This document shows positions 1 to 7,818 of a stretch of 16,725 nt of DNA, in pieces. Origin of the DNA: Clostridia bacterium (GTDB lineage: Bacteria > Bacillota > Clostridia > UMGS1810); the NCBI GenBank assembly GCA_016293435.1, contig JAEDEG010000054.1, positions 1 to 16,725 of the forward strand, written 5' to 3'. Under the pieces are notes generated by a model. The model was not told where the DNA came from. It was given only the letters and a program-made list of their open reading frames with translations, and made no database searches. Each line of letters begins with the position of its first letter. The first letter of the stretch is position 1. Both the position numbers and the translations under genes were made by a program.

Positions 1-54
1 ACCGAACGGTACGCACGGTGGTGTGAGAGGGCGATTAATTTCGCCCTACTCGAT
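1..54 (+). mobile_element. 3' end of a group II intron (end of domain V and domain VI), cut by the window edge
   Basis: The segment ends in a structure typical of bacterial group II introns. Bases 28-34 (AGGGCGA) pair with 41-47 (TCGCCCT) around a six-base loop. A48 is left bulged as the likely branch-point adenosine, and GAG 25-27 then pairs with CTC 49-51. The bulged A lies six bases before a 3' end in AT at 54, the usual spacing. The preceding CACGGTGGTGTGAGAGG is the familiar end of domain V in Firmicute introns. The intron runs opposite to the gene whose stop lies at 62. The reverse transcriptase and the rest of the intron, if present, lie left of the window. Confidence 0.78.
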
Positions 55-61
55 TTTTTAT

Positions 62-673
62 TTATATATTTTTAGACTCTGCTTCTCTGAATTTTTCTAC
101 ATAATTCGCAAGAATATCTACAGTGGCATCAATGCCTATAATGCTCGAATTGATACAAATATCATAACCTCTCGAATCTCCCCATTTCATGTCCGAGTAG
201 GTGTTATGATAGTATCTTCTTTTTTTGTCGTGGAATTTGATTTTGTCTGCAGCCTTTTCCTTTGACAACTTATATATATCCATAATTCTTTCGAGTTTTT
301 CATCCATGTGACCGGTTATAAAAACCTTGATTGTGTTGGGATTATGACGAAGAACCTGATCGGCACATCTGCCGACAACAACGAAAGATTCACCGCTTGC
401 GGCTTTTGACAATATAAATTCGTTTACTTTATTTTGAACATGTGATTCGATAGAATTGGTATGATTACGCACACGCCTTGAAATCAGCACATTAACCGGT
501 TTTTCATCATACTTCTCCATAATCTCGGCACTGTAGCCTATCTGATCATGACACTCTACAAAAAAGCGTTTGTCATACAAGGTAAAACCGAGCTTCTGTG
601 CAAGATGACCGGCTATAAAATGTCCGGCACTTCCGTATTCTCTTCCGATTGTAACAATGACTTGATTTTTCAC
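62..673 (-). CDS. cytidylate kinase-like family protein
   Basis: This is a small P-loop protein of the cytidylate-kinase-like family, about 203 residues, the family's usual length. The N-terminal nucleotide-binding loop reads TIGREYGSAGH, where relatives usually have GREYGSGGR or similar. The second segment VVGRCADQVLR followed by a hydrophobic strand (KVFITG) is also characteristic. The substrate is unknown; these proteins are not the housekeeping Cmk, so nucleotide kinase activity is only inferred. I place the start at a GTG at 673 because AGAAAGAG lies eight bases upstream. An in-frame GTG at 682 would add three residues but has its purine stretch directly against the start codon. It follows the permease by about 46 bases on the same strand and is probably cotranscribed with it. 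No terminator is visible before the intron remnant. Confidence 0.85.
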   Translation of the reverse strand: MKNQVIVTIGREYGSAGHFIAGHLAQKLGFTLYDKRFFVECHDQIGYSAEIMEKYDEKPVNVLISRRVRNHTNSIESHVQNKVNEFILSKAASGESFVVVGRCADQVLRHNPNTIKVFITGHMDEKLERIMDIYKLSKEKAADKIKFHDKKRRYYHNTYSDMKWGDSRGYDICINSSIIGIDATVDILANYVEKFREAESKNI

Positions 674-719
674 TAAAATCACTCTTTCTTTTTAAAGTCT
701 TAAGGCTTTGTAAAATATA

Positions 720-2081
720 TCAGACGTATCTGACAAATATACATATCATAGATATGGTAAGTACTATTAATGTTGCAGGAAAACAATATTTGCAATATTT
801 GCCCCAGCCTATCGGATGGCCTGCCTTGGCAGATACAGATGTGCCGACAACGTTTGCCGATGCGCCAATAGGTGTGGCATTGCCGCCGATATCGGTTCCT
901 ATAGCAAGCGTCCAGGCAAGAACATTTATGGGAATGGTCGTTGATGCCATTGATTTTATAACCGGAACCATGGTTGCCGCAAAGGGTATGTTATCAACAA
1001 AAGCACTGGCAGTAGCTGAGAGCCAGAGAATAATTACAATAACCACATAGATATTGCCGCCGCTTACATACTCAATAAATCCGGCAACCGTTTCAAGCAC
1101 ACCGGTCTGCTCCAATCCACCAACGGAGATAAAGAGGCCGACAAAGAAAAACAGGGTTTTGTAGTCGAGATGTCTGAAAATGTATTTTATATCCTCCATG
1201 CCGGAGGTTACAAGTGTTGTAACAATGGTAAGGACAGCTGCAATGCATCCGATAAATGCAACCGATAAGGTTGTTTGCGCATGAGTTATAAGTAGAATAA
1301 CAGCAACTGCAAAAACAAAAATTGACATTGTAAACGCAGACTTTTTGGTAATTGCACTGCTTGCCTCGGGAACAACGACATCTGCGCCTCTTTGCAGTTC
1401 ACTTTCTTTGAGTTCCTTACGGAAGCACAAATAGAAATACAAAAGTACAAATACAAAGCAAATTGCCGCAATTACGCCGGTATTGTCCAGAAAATCAAAA
1501 AAACTAAATCCGAGCGATGTACCAATAATTATATTTGGAGGATCTCCGCACATTGTTGCGGATCCGCCAAGATTGGAACAGAATATTTCGGCAATAATTA
1601 CCGGAGCAGGGTTAAACCTGAGAAAAGCTGCAAGCTCTGTGGTAACGGCCGAAAGGAAAAGGATAACGGTGATGCTGTCTATAAACATAGACAAAAATGC
1701 CGACATACACATAAAGCATATAAATAGCGGTATTGTTTTGTATCTGACCGCCTTTGCAATTGAAAGGCAAAGCCATTTGAAGAAGCCTGACCGTCCCATG
1801 CCCTCAACCATTATCATCATACCCACAATAAAAATTATTGTGGACCAGTTGATTCCGGATGAGGATTCTCCGCCTTCGCCGTACCAAAAGCTCTGAGTAA
1901 AAATGCTGTGTACATTGAGGGTTTTGACAATTGCACCGACGTCTTTCATACATAAGCCAAATACAACTGTAATAACCAATGCGCCGCTGACCAATGTTAT
2001 TATATGACGTTCGAACACCTCGAAAACAATCATAACAAACATAGCAACAAAAATCAATACGGCGAAAATCTGTGCACTCAT
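720..2081 (-). CDS. ArsB/NhaD/SLC13-type ion transporter (citrate-transporter-like permease)
   Basis: A 453-residue polytopic membrane protein of the ion transporter superfamily. It shows the family's internal duplication: GGSATMCGDPPNIIIG at about 172-187 matches IGGNATPIGASANVVG at about 398-413, and INWSTIIFIVGMMIMVEG at 77-94 matches LDYKTLFFFVGLFISVGG at 305-322. These paired re-entrant loops form the substrate site in the family. The segment SAFVDNIPFAATMVPV is also typical of the NhaD/ArsB/P-protein branch. Substrate could be Na+/H+, a dicarboxylate or an oxyanion; the sequence alone does not decide. The ATG start has GGGAGGTAA about six bases upstream. It leads a two-gene operon with the cytidylate-kinase-like gene. 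Confidence 0.9.
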   Translation of the reverse strand: MSAQIFAVLIFVAMFVMIVFEVFERHIITLVSGALVITVVFGLCMKDVGAIVKTLNVHSIFTQSFWYGEGGESSSGINWSTIIFIVGMMIMVEGMGRSGFFKWLCLSIAKAVRYKTIPLFICFMCMSAFLSMFIDSITVILFLSAVTTELAAFLRFNPAPVIIAEIFCSNLGGSATMCGDPPNIIIGTSLGFSFFDFLDNTGVIAAICFVFVLLYFYLCFRKELKESELQRGADVVVPEASSAITKKSAFTMSIFVFAVAVILLITHAQTTLSVAFIGCIAAVLTIVTTLVTSGMEDIKYIFRHLDYKTLFFFVGLFISVGGLEQTGVLETVAGFIEYVSGGNIYVVIVIILWLSATASAFVDNIPFAATMVPVIKSMASTTIPINVLAWTLAIGTDIGGNATPIGASANVVGTSVSAKAGHPIGWGKYCKYCFPATLIVLTISMICIFVRYV

Positions 2082-2145
2082 GATGTATTACCTCCCTATA
2101 ATGCTAATACAAATAATATAATTATTAATTTTACACAACCGTTGA

Positions 2146-2174
2146 ATTATAACATCAAAATGAGAAAAAATCAA
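2146..2174 (-). promoter_or_regulatory. sigma-A promoter of the permease operon
   Basis: Reading the minus strand, TTGATT (2169-2174) and TATAAT (2146-2151) are separated by exactly 17 bases. Transcription would start near 2139 and give a 5' leader of about 58 bases. Confidence 0.65.
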
Positions 2175-2246
2175 TATATTCTATATATTTTTACTAACCT
2201 TTTCCGACCTTTTTCGATTCTTTTTAACAAAAGTCTGATTCAATAA

Positions 2247-2259
2247 GCGGCAAAGCCGC
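2247..2259. repeat. small perfect hairpin flanking repeat copy 1
   Basis: GCGGC-aaa-GCCGC is a perfect five-pair hairpin sitting just left of the 96-bp element. Repeat copy 3 has a comparable small hairpin (GTAGC-taac-GCTAC, 5793-5806) at the corresponding outer side, but copy 2 has none, because the murI stop codon is there instead. Confidence 0.6.
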
Positions 2260-2260
2260 G

Positions 2261-2356
2261 TCATTCAACGTTTTCAGTGGGAGATTGAACTCCCACTGAA
2301 AAAATTAAATGTCACCCGCCGCCTATAGAGGCGGGGGACATCTTAATTTAGTTATA
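2261..2356 (+). repeat. two-hairpin intergenic repeat, copy 1
   Basis: This is 95/96 identical to 4181-4276. Hairpin A (2271-2302) is a perfect 13-pair stem, TTTTCAGTGGGAG with its complement around loop ATTGAA. Hairpin B (about 2311-2341) pairs TGTC-a-CCCGCC with GGCGGG-g-GACA. The right end overlaps the last codon and stop codon (2352-2354) of the auxin-efflux-type carrier, so the element supplies that gene's stop. It has no open reading frame and looks like a non-autonomous palindromic element of the REP/MITE kind; it may also act as a transcript end or RNA-stabilising structure. Confidence 0.88.
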
Positions 2357-3293
2357 TCAATCCCAAAACCTTGATTATGTATATCCACATAAAAATGGTA
2401 ATCACACAAAATGTCGTACCAAACATTACCAAAAAACCTGCAAGTTCATCATCTGCCCCCATCTGCTGAGCCATTGTAAATGACGACACCGCAGGCGGTG
2501 TGGCAAACAGAGCAAGAAGTATGGCAAGGTCAGTCCCATTAAAGCCGAAAATAAAAATTGCAGCACCAAGAAAAAGTGCCGGTATTATAATAAGCTTAAC
2601 AGACAACGCACACACAAGCTCTTTAAGACTGCCCCCCACCTTGCCGAAATTGATTGATGCGCCAAGCATCATCAGTGCAAGAGGAGTTGTAACACCTGCC
2701 ATTGATGAAACAGACGCCTCAACAACCGACGGCAGACTTATTCCCGAAAATAAAACCAAAAGACCCGCGGCAGAAGCAATAATCAGCGGATTGGTAATTA
2801 TGCTTTTAAGCATATGGACAAGGCCCTTATTTTTGGTGCCGAAGGCTTCGAGAGCGACAACCGCAAAAAGGTTGAACACCGGAACTACAATCGCTATAAG
2901 TACCGCAGCCGAGCCCAACATCTCATCACCGCAAAGAGCCTGAGTAACAGGAACACCAAATATAACAAAATTGGAACGAAACATTCCCTGAATAAGAACA
3001 CCGCGCTTTTTATCGTCCTTTTCAAATATGGGAACAATTATAAAAAGAAGCGCAATAATAAGGAGCACGCTAAGCAGTGAAAACAAAATAAGACTCGGGT
3101 TAAAAACCGATGACACATCGCTGCAGTAAACATTGTTAAAAAGCATCAGGGGTAAAAATACCTTGAATACAAGGGCATTGACTTTTTTGACCGAGGCATC
3201 ATCAACAATATTTATGTACTTTACGAAATAACCGACAGCCATCATCAAAAATATTGGAAAGACCACATTAAACGAGGTCAAAAAATCATTCAT
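2352..3293 (-). CDS. auxin efflux carrier (AEC) family transporter
   Basis: A 313-residue membrane protein with about ten hydrophobic segments and the AEC (Mem_trans) layout. FPIFLMMAVGYFVKY is the typical first helix, then NALVFKVFLPLMLFNNV, MFRSNFVIFGVPV in the middle, and a C-terminal half with TPLALMMLGASI and ATPPAVSSFTMAQQMG. Bacterial members include malate and other organic-acid permeases; the substrate here is not predictable. I chose the ATG at 3293, preceded by GGTGA at a five-base gap. The upstream ATG at 3314 falls inside the predicted -10 box and cannot be translated from that promoter. The final Ile codon and stop lie inside repeat copy 1, so the C-terminus may have been altered by that insertion. 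Confidence 0.9.
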   Translation of the reverse strand: MNDFLTSFNVVFPIFLMMAVGYFVKYINIVDDASVKKVNALVFKVFLPLMLFNNVYCSDVSSVFNPSLILFSLLSVLLIIALLFIIVPIFEKDDKKRGVLIQGMFRSNFVIFGVPVTQALCGDEMLGSAAVLIAIVVPVFNLFAVVALEAFGTKNKGLVHMLKSIITNPLIIASAAGLLVLFSGISLPSVVEASVSSMAGVTTPLALMMLGASINFGKVGGSLKELVCALSVKLIIIPALFLGAAIFIFGFNGTDLAILLALFATPPAVSSFTMAQQMGADDELAGFLVMFGTTFCVITIFMWIYIIKVLGLI

Positions 3294-3309
3294 TTTAATC
3301 ACCATATAT

Positions 3310-3338
3310 ATCATATTCTTTTAAGAAAACTTTGTCAA
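3310..3338 (-). promoter_or_regulatory. sigma-A promoter of the AEC transporter gene
   Basis: On the minus strand TTGACA (3333-3338) and TATGAT (3310-3315) are 17 bases apart. The predicted start near 3303 leaves a leader of about ten bases containing the GGTGA ribosome binding site. Confidence 0.7.
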
Positions 3339-3344
3339 TATTAC

Positions 3345-3373
3345 TTGTGTATTTTTGTAAAATATGTTATAAT
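3345..3373 (+). promoter_or_regulatory. sigma-A promoter of murI
   Basis: TTGTGT (3345-3350) and a perfect TATAAT (3368-3373) are 17 bases apart. Its -35 box lies six bases from the -35 box of the divergent AEC promoter, so the two back-to-back promoters may share regulation. Confidence 0.6.
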
Positions 3374-3414
3374 AAATCATTAAATAACAACACCCACAGA
3401 TACGGAGATATAAA

Positions 3415-4179
3415 ATGAACAACAATCCAATTGGCGTATTTGACTCGGGGCTTGGAGGAATTTCGGTTTTAAAAGAGCTCAAAGCACTGATGCCATATGA
3501 AAATTATATATATTACGGCGACACCTTCAATGCTCCATACGGTATAAAAAGCGATTCAGAAATAATGAAATATTCAGAGAAATGCATAAAAAAGCTTCTT
3601 GATATGCGGGCAAAGGCAATTGTCATAGCGTGCAACACTGCAACAAGCGTCGCAGCGAAAAAACTCAGAGCATGCTACAATATCCCGATTATCGGCATTG
3701 AGCCGGCAGTAAAGCCCGCCGCTGTACATCATCCGGAAAGCCGAGTGATTGTTATGGCAACACCGGTAACTCTGAAAAAAGAGAAGTTTGTGCATCTGAT
3801 GAAAAACTACAGCAATATGGCCGAAATTATTCCCCTCCCCTGTCCCGGGCTTGTGGAAATAATAGAAAGAGGTATAACAGAAGGCAAGGAAATTGACAAT
3901 TATCTAAAGGTATTGCTATCACCTTTTGAAAACGTTAAAATAAGCGCGGTGGTTCTTGGATGTACGCACTATCCGCATATAAAAAACGCAATAAAAAAAG
4001 CTTTTGAATATGAAGTGGATATAATAGACGGCGGTGTGGGAACTGCCAGAGAAACAAAAAGACGATTAACGATTGAAGGACTGCTCTGCGGCCGAAGTGA
4101 AAACGGAAATATAATTTTTATGTCAAGCAGTAGCAGTAAAAATGTATTGTGCACCATGAAAAAGCTGTTTGAATTGTAA
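3415..4179 (+). CDS. murI: glutamate racemase
   Basis: Converts L-glutamate to D-glutamate in the cytoplasm for peptidoglycan precursor synthesis. At 254 residues it is of normal length. The N-terminal GVFDSGLGGISVL (7-19) carries the conserved Asp10-Ser11. The two catalytic cysteines are Cys73 in VIACNTATS and Cys183 in LGCTHYPH, the pair that acts as base and acid on the two faces of the substrate. The adjacent Asn74-Thr75 and Thr184-His185 are also conserved. The ATG has GGAG seven bases upstream. The gene stands alone, divergent from the AEC transporter and convergent with the MATE gene. Its stop codon is followed after one base by repeat copy 2. Confidence 0.97.
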   Translation: MNNNPIGVFDSGLGGISVLKELKALMPYENYIYYGDTFNAPYGIKSDSEIMKYSEKCIKKLLDMRAKAIVIACNTATSVAAKKLRACYNIPIIGIEPAVKPAAVHHPESRVIVMATPVTLKKEKFVHLMKNYSNMAEIIPLPCPGLVEIIERGITEGKEIDNYLKVLLSPFENVKISAVVLGCTHYPHIKNAIKKAFEYEVDIIDGGVGTARETKRRLTIEGLLCGRSENGNIIFMSSSSSKNVLCTMKKLFEL

Positions 4180-4180
4180 T

Positions 4181-4276
4181 TCATTCAACGTTTTCAGTGG
4201 GAGATTGAACTCCCACTGAAAAAATTAAATGTCACCCGCCGCCAATAGAGGCGGGGGACATCTTAATTTAGTTATA
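4181..4276 (+). repeat. two-hairpin intergenic repeat, copy 2
   Basis: Differs from 2261-2356 by one base, T to A in the loop of hairpin B. It begins one base after the murI stop and lies between that stop and the shared terminator at 4281-4320. It therefore looks like an insertion into an existing convergent intergenic region rather than the original terminator. Confidence 0.88.
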
Positions 4277-4280
4277 ATAC

Positions 4281-4320
4281 AAAAATGTGCTCACGCAAAC
4301 CGATGCATGAACACATTTTT
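4281..4320. terminator. bidirectional terminator between murI and the MATE gene
   Basis: AAAAATGTG (4281-4289) pairs with CACATTTTT (4312-4320), extended by a TCA/TGA inner stem after one mismatch. The A and T runs give a U-rich end on either strand, as expected between converging genes. The stem is AT-rich, so strength is uncertain. Confidence 0.6.
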
Positions 4321-4322
4321 AT

Positions 4323-5684
4323 TTACATCTTTTTAAATATTTTGTTATTTACACTGCGATACATAAACAGACATATCACAAGTGAAACACTTTCAGCAAT
4401 CAAAAAGCTCCACCACACTGAATTGAGACCGCCTGTTTCCGACAAAATCCATGCGGCAGGAATGAGAACAAAAAGCTGACGGCACAAGCTCATTATCATG
4501 CTGTACAGCCCCTTGCCTATCGCCTGAAAAACAGTGCTGAGAGTGATACCTACGGCGGCAATCACAAAGTGAACAGCAATTGTTCGCAAGGCCACAGCAC
4601 CAATCTTGGTTATATCTCCCGCTTCGCCCGATTCAAAAAGCGAAAGAAGCAATTCGGGAAAGACCGTAAATATAACTGTACCGACTGCCATTATTGCACC
4701 GGCCCATATGAGAGCTGTTTTTACCGCCGAATAAATTCGGGATTTGATTCTTGCACCGTAGTTGTAGCCTACAATGGGCACAAGACCGTTGCCCAGGCCG
4801 ATAACGGGCATGAATATGAAGGATTGAAGCTTAAAATATATTCCGAGCACGCTTACGGCCGCATTTCCGTATGAAATCAAAATTGCGTTAAAGGCCATGT
4901 TCATTACTGAAGATATAGACTGCATAACTACACTCGGAAAGCCAACCGACATGATATTTTTTATGATTCTTATTTGAGGTATCAAATTGCCAAAATTCAA
5001 ACACAATTCTTTATTTTTGGTTTGGTTGAGAATAAAGGCAACAACCATTCCCACACACTGACCTACAACAGTTGCAACGGCAGCCCCTCTAATCCCCATT
5101 GCAGGACAACCGAAGTAGCCGAAAATCATTATGGGGTCTAAAATGATATTTGTAACAGCGCCGGTGAGCTGCGCTGTCATAGAAAGAACCGTATTACCGG
5201 TTGACTGCATCAGCCTTTCAAATACAATTGACAAAAACAAACCAAAGCTGAACACACAAACCGTTTGAAGATATGTTGTACCCAAAGACCTGAGAGTTTC
5301 ATCAGGAGTCAGGAAGTTGAAAGTGACGCGTGCAAAAAACAAACCAAACACAAGAAATATCAGATATCCTGCTATTTCCAGAAAAACACCGTTGCCCGCC
5401 GCACGAATGGCATATTTATGGTTGTTTTCACCGAGCTTTCGAGACACAAGGCTGTTGATACCCGTTCCCACACCAACTGATACGGCAATCATAAGCATCT
5501 GAATCGGGAAAGCAAGAGAAACAGCTGTCAGGGCATCGCTGCTGTATTGTGCCACAAATATACTGTCTACAATATTATACAATGCCTGCACAAGAAGACT
5601 TATCATTATGGGAACTGATATTTTGGGAATCAGTCTCGACATCTCCATTGTGCCAAGCATTTTTGATCTTTCGTTTTGTTCCAT
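4323..5684 (-). CDS. MATE family efflux transporter
   Basis: A 453-residue multidrug and toxin extrusion (MATE) protein, the normal length for the NorM/DinF-type family with twelve membrane helices in two six-helix halves. Recognisable segments are IPKISVPIMISLLVQALYNI at the N-terminus, DSIFVAQYSSDALTAVSLAFP, GVGTGINSLVSRKLGENN, and the central FGYFGCPAMGIRGAAVATV, followed by the second half with PVIGLGNGLVPIVGYNYGA. It would export cationic compounds in exchange for Na+ or H+; the substrate is unknown. The ATG has GGAGA six bases upstream. Repeat copy 3 begins about 33 bases upstream of the start, so it may lie in the leader; no convincing promoter is visible between that copy and the gene. 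Confidence 0.95.
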   Translation of the reverse strand: MEQNERSKMLGTMEMSRLIPKISVPIMISLLVQALYNIVDSIFVAQYSSDALTAVSLAFPIQMLMIAVSVGVGTGINSLVSRKLGENNHKYAIRAAGNGVFLEIAGYLIFLVFGLFFARVTFNFLTPDETLRSLGTTYLQTVCVFSFGLFLSIVFERLMQSTGNTVLSMTAQLTGAVTNIILDPIMIFGYFGCPAMGIRGAAVATVVGQCVGMVVAFILNQTKNKELCLNFGNLIPQIRIIKNIMSVGFPSVVMQSISSVMNMAFNAILISYGNAAVSVLGIYFKLQSFIFMPVIGLGNGLVPIVGYNYGARIKSRIYSAVKTALIWAGAIMAVGTVIFTVFPELLLSLFESGEAGDITKIGAVALRTIAVHFVIAAVGITLSTVFQAIGKGLYSMIMSLCRQLFVLIPAAWILSETGGLNSVWWSFLIAESVSLVICLFMYRSVNNKIFKKM

Positions 5685-5717
5685 ATAATTTCTCCATTTA
5701 CATTATAACCTGCGCGC

Positions 5718-5787
5718 AGATGTCCCCCGCCTCTAAAGCGGGTTCCATTTCAGAATTTCAGTGGGAGTTTTAATCTCCCACTGAAAT
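5718..5787 (-). repeat. two-hairpin intergenic repeat, copy 3 (diverged, inverted)
   Basis: The minus strand carries the same two modules as copies 1 and 2, in the same order. Hairpin A (5755-5787) is again a perfect 13-pair stem, but its outermost pair is A-T instead of T-A and its loop is seven bases instead of six. Hairpin B is partly decayed, with CCCGC and GCGGG still pairing. The swapped outer pair is a compensated change that keeps the stem intact. Confidence 0.75.
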
Positions 5788-5966
5788 CCTGAGTAGCTAA
5801 CGCTACCTGCGCTTGTTTGCAATCTGTCGCAAGCTTTGCTCCTTGCAAGCAAAGCAAAGCGTTGCTCCGATTTAAATAATTCTAACAGTAAGCAAGCAAA
5901 TCAAATAATTCAAACCTTCCGAAAACAGCTGAAAGAAGAAAACACAATAGTTCGTATTATCCGTGC
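5788..5966. other. gene-free stretch with further short palindromes
   Basis: I see no coding potential here. It holds GTAGC-taac-GCTAC (5793-5806) and a perfect inverted repeat GCTTTGCT/AGCAAAGC (5833-5840 and 5848-5855) within a run of AAAGC-rich short repeats. These may be more parts of the copy 3 element or other decayed palindromic repeats. Confidence 0.45.
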
Positions 5967-5993
5967 AAAAGGCTCCTCCGTGCGGAGAAGCCT
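5967..5993 (-). terminator. intrinsic terminator of pckA
   Basis: On the minus strand AGGCTTCTCC pairs with GGAGGAGCCT (one G-U pair) around loop GCAC and runs into TTTT. It lies about 47 bases after the pckA stop codon. Confidence 0.75.
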
Positions 5994-6039
5994 GTTATTA
6001 TATGCAAAATTTTAATTTACCGAATATCGCTCAATAGAA

Positions 6040-7623
6040 TTATTCACCTTTGGGGCCTGCATCGATTACGTGCTGGGGCATGTGAGTATACTTTTTGAAG
6101 TTTTCGTTAAATTTCTTTGCAAGAGATTTAGCACTTTCTTCATAAGCTGCTTTGTCTTCCCACATATCTTTAGGATTGAGAACATCATCAGGAACGTTGG
6201 GGCAGCTCTGAGGAATTTTAACGTTGAAAATAGGATCAACCTTATATTCAACCTTATCTTCGTTGAGTTCGCCCTTGAGAGCGGCAGAAACCATTGCTCT
6301 TGTATATTTGAGCTTCATTCTGGGAACATCCCCTGCTTTGCCGCCGCACCAACCGGTGTTTACAAGGAATACATTTGCGCCTGTAGCTGCAACCTTTTCG
6401 CCGAGCATCTCAGCATATTTGCTGGGATCGAGCGGAAGGAAAGGAGCACCAAAGCAAGTTGAAAATGTAGTCTGAGGTTCGGTAATGCCTCTTTCGGTAC
6501 CTGCAAGCTTGCTTGTGTAGCCGGATACAAAGTGGTACATAGCAGCATCGTTGTCGAGCTTGGAAATCGGAGGAAGAACACCAAAAGCATCTGCAGTGAG
6601 GAAGATAACGGTTTTAGGCTGATTACCCTGACCGGAAAGCTCTGCATTGGGGATATATTCTACAGGATAACCAACACGGGTGTTCTCTGTAAGAGTATCG
6701 TCATCAAAATCAAATTCTCTGGTTTCATCATCCATAACAACATTTTCGATGAGTGAGCCGAATTTGATTGCATTCCAAATTTCGGGTTCGTTTTCTTTGG
6801 AAAGGTTGATACATTTAGCATAGCAGCCGCCTTCAAAGTTGAACACACCGTGATCTGACCAACCGTGCTCGTCATCACCGATAAGGAATCTTTCGGGATC
6901 TGCACTGAGGGTTGTCTTACCGGTGCCGGAAAGGCCAAAGAACACAGCTGTGTCACCGTCTTTGCCAATGTTAGCAGAGCAGTGCATTGGAAATACATCC
7001 TGCTTGGGCATGAGATAGTTCATAACAGAGAATACGCTCTTTTTAATTTCACCGGAATATTGTGAGCCGGCTATAAGAACAACTTTCTTTTCGTAATCGA
7101 TAATGATAGCAGCTTCGGAGTGAACACCGTCAATTTCGGGAATGCACTTAAAGCCCGGAGCAGCAATGATTGTAAAGTCGGAGCTAAAGCTTTCGAGCTG
7201 CTCTGAGGTGGGACGGATGAGAAGCTGGTGAATGAAAAGATTTTGAGAAGCGAGCTCGTTTACAATTCGGAATGATTTGCGGCAAGCGGGATCGGCACCT
7301 GCAAAACCATCAAAAATAAAGATTTCGCGGTTCTGAAGATAAGCAACAACCTTATCGTAAATTTTGTCAAACTTTTCTTGAGAAATCGGCACATTAACCT
7401 TACCCCAGGCAATTTCGTTGTGAACGCCTTCGGAGTCAACAATGAACTTATCGTCAGGTGAACGACCTGTATATTTGCCTGTTGTAACAACAAGAGCGCC
7501 TGTGTTTGAAAGCTTGCCCTCTCCTCTTGCGAGAGCTTTTTCTGTGAGCTGTGCCGGTGTAAGGTTTCTGTAAACAGCTTTTGCAGAAATTATACCCAGC
7601 TTTTCGAGACCGTATGTTTCCAT
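6040..7623 (-). CDS. pckA: phosphoenolpyruvate carboxykinase (ATP)
   Basis: Interconverts oxaloacetate + ATP and phosphoenolpyruvate + CO2 + ADP in the cytoplasm. In anaerobes it often runs toward CO2 fixation and oxaloacetate. The 527 residues match the ATP-type family. Visible motifs are RSPDDKF at about 54-60, SGEIKKSVF with the metal and substrate lysines near 194-195, FPMHCSANIG with metal-ligand His214, the P-loop GLSGTGKTT at 230-238, the second kinase motif LIGDDEHGW at 248-255, and RVGYPVEYIPN after residue 316. Nothing essential is missing. The ATG has AGGAGGTAA at good spacing. The gene is a single transcription unit between its own promoter (7716-7744) and terminator, with a rather long leader of about 85 bases of unknown function. 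Confidence 0.98.
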   Translation of the reverse strand: METYGLEKLGIISAKAVYRNLTPAQLTEKALARGEGKLSNTGALVVTTGKYTGRSPDDKFIVDSEGVHNEIAWGKVNVPISQEKFDKIYDKVVAYLQNREIFIFDGFAGADPACRKSFRIVNELASQNLFIHQLLIRPTSEQLESFSSDFTIIAAPGFKCIPEIDGVHSEAAIIIDYEKKVVLIAGSQYSGEIKKSVFSVMNYLMPKQDVFPMHCSANIGKDGDTAVFFGLSGTGKTTLSADPERFLIGDDEHGWSDHGVFNFEGGCYAKCINLSKENEPEIWNAIKFGSLIENVVMDDETREFDFDDDTLTENTRVGYPVEYIPNAELSGQGNQPKTVIFLTADAFGVLPPISKLDNDAAMYHFVSGYTSKLAGTERGITEPQTTFSTCFGAPFLPLDPSKYAEMLGEKVAATGANVFLVNTGWCGGKAGDVPRMKLKYTRAMVSAALKGELNEDKVEYKVDPIFNVKIPQSCPNVPDDVLNPKDMWEDKAAYEESAKSLAKKFNENFKKYTHMPQHVIDAGPKGE

Positions 7624-7715
7624 AATAGTTTACCTCCTATTTATATAAATTATTTAGAAAACTTGTTAAAATAAGGCAAAAGTTACAAAAAACACCTTAA
7701 ACCCTATTTTATAAC

Positions 7716-7744
7716 ATTGTACTATGAAAAACTTTATTTGTCAA
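7716..7744 (-). promoter_or_regulatory. sigma-A promoter of pckA
   Basis: TTGACA (7739-7744) and TACAAT (7716-7721) on the minus strand are exactly 17 bases apart. Start near 7709 leaves an AT-rich leader of about 85 bases without an obvious stable hairpin. Confidence 0.75.
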
Positions 7745-7818
7745 GAATTTAACTAACAAAAACATTACCGAATAAAACCGGGTTTATGGGTTTTTTTACG
7801 GCATTTTAACCACAATCA

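Noticed and set aside
1483..1896. 137-codon + strand frame opposite the permease
   Set aside because: It is antisense to a clearly conserved membrane protein and has no start signals; a shadow frame.
5685..5710. TATAAT just upstream of the MATE gene as its promoter
   Set aside because: No -35 box lies at 16-18 bases and transcription would start at or after the ribosome binding site.
2261..5787. CRISPR array from the repeated hairpins
   Set aside because: Only three copies, kilobases apart, with genes between them, in mixed orientation; no spacers or cas genes.
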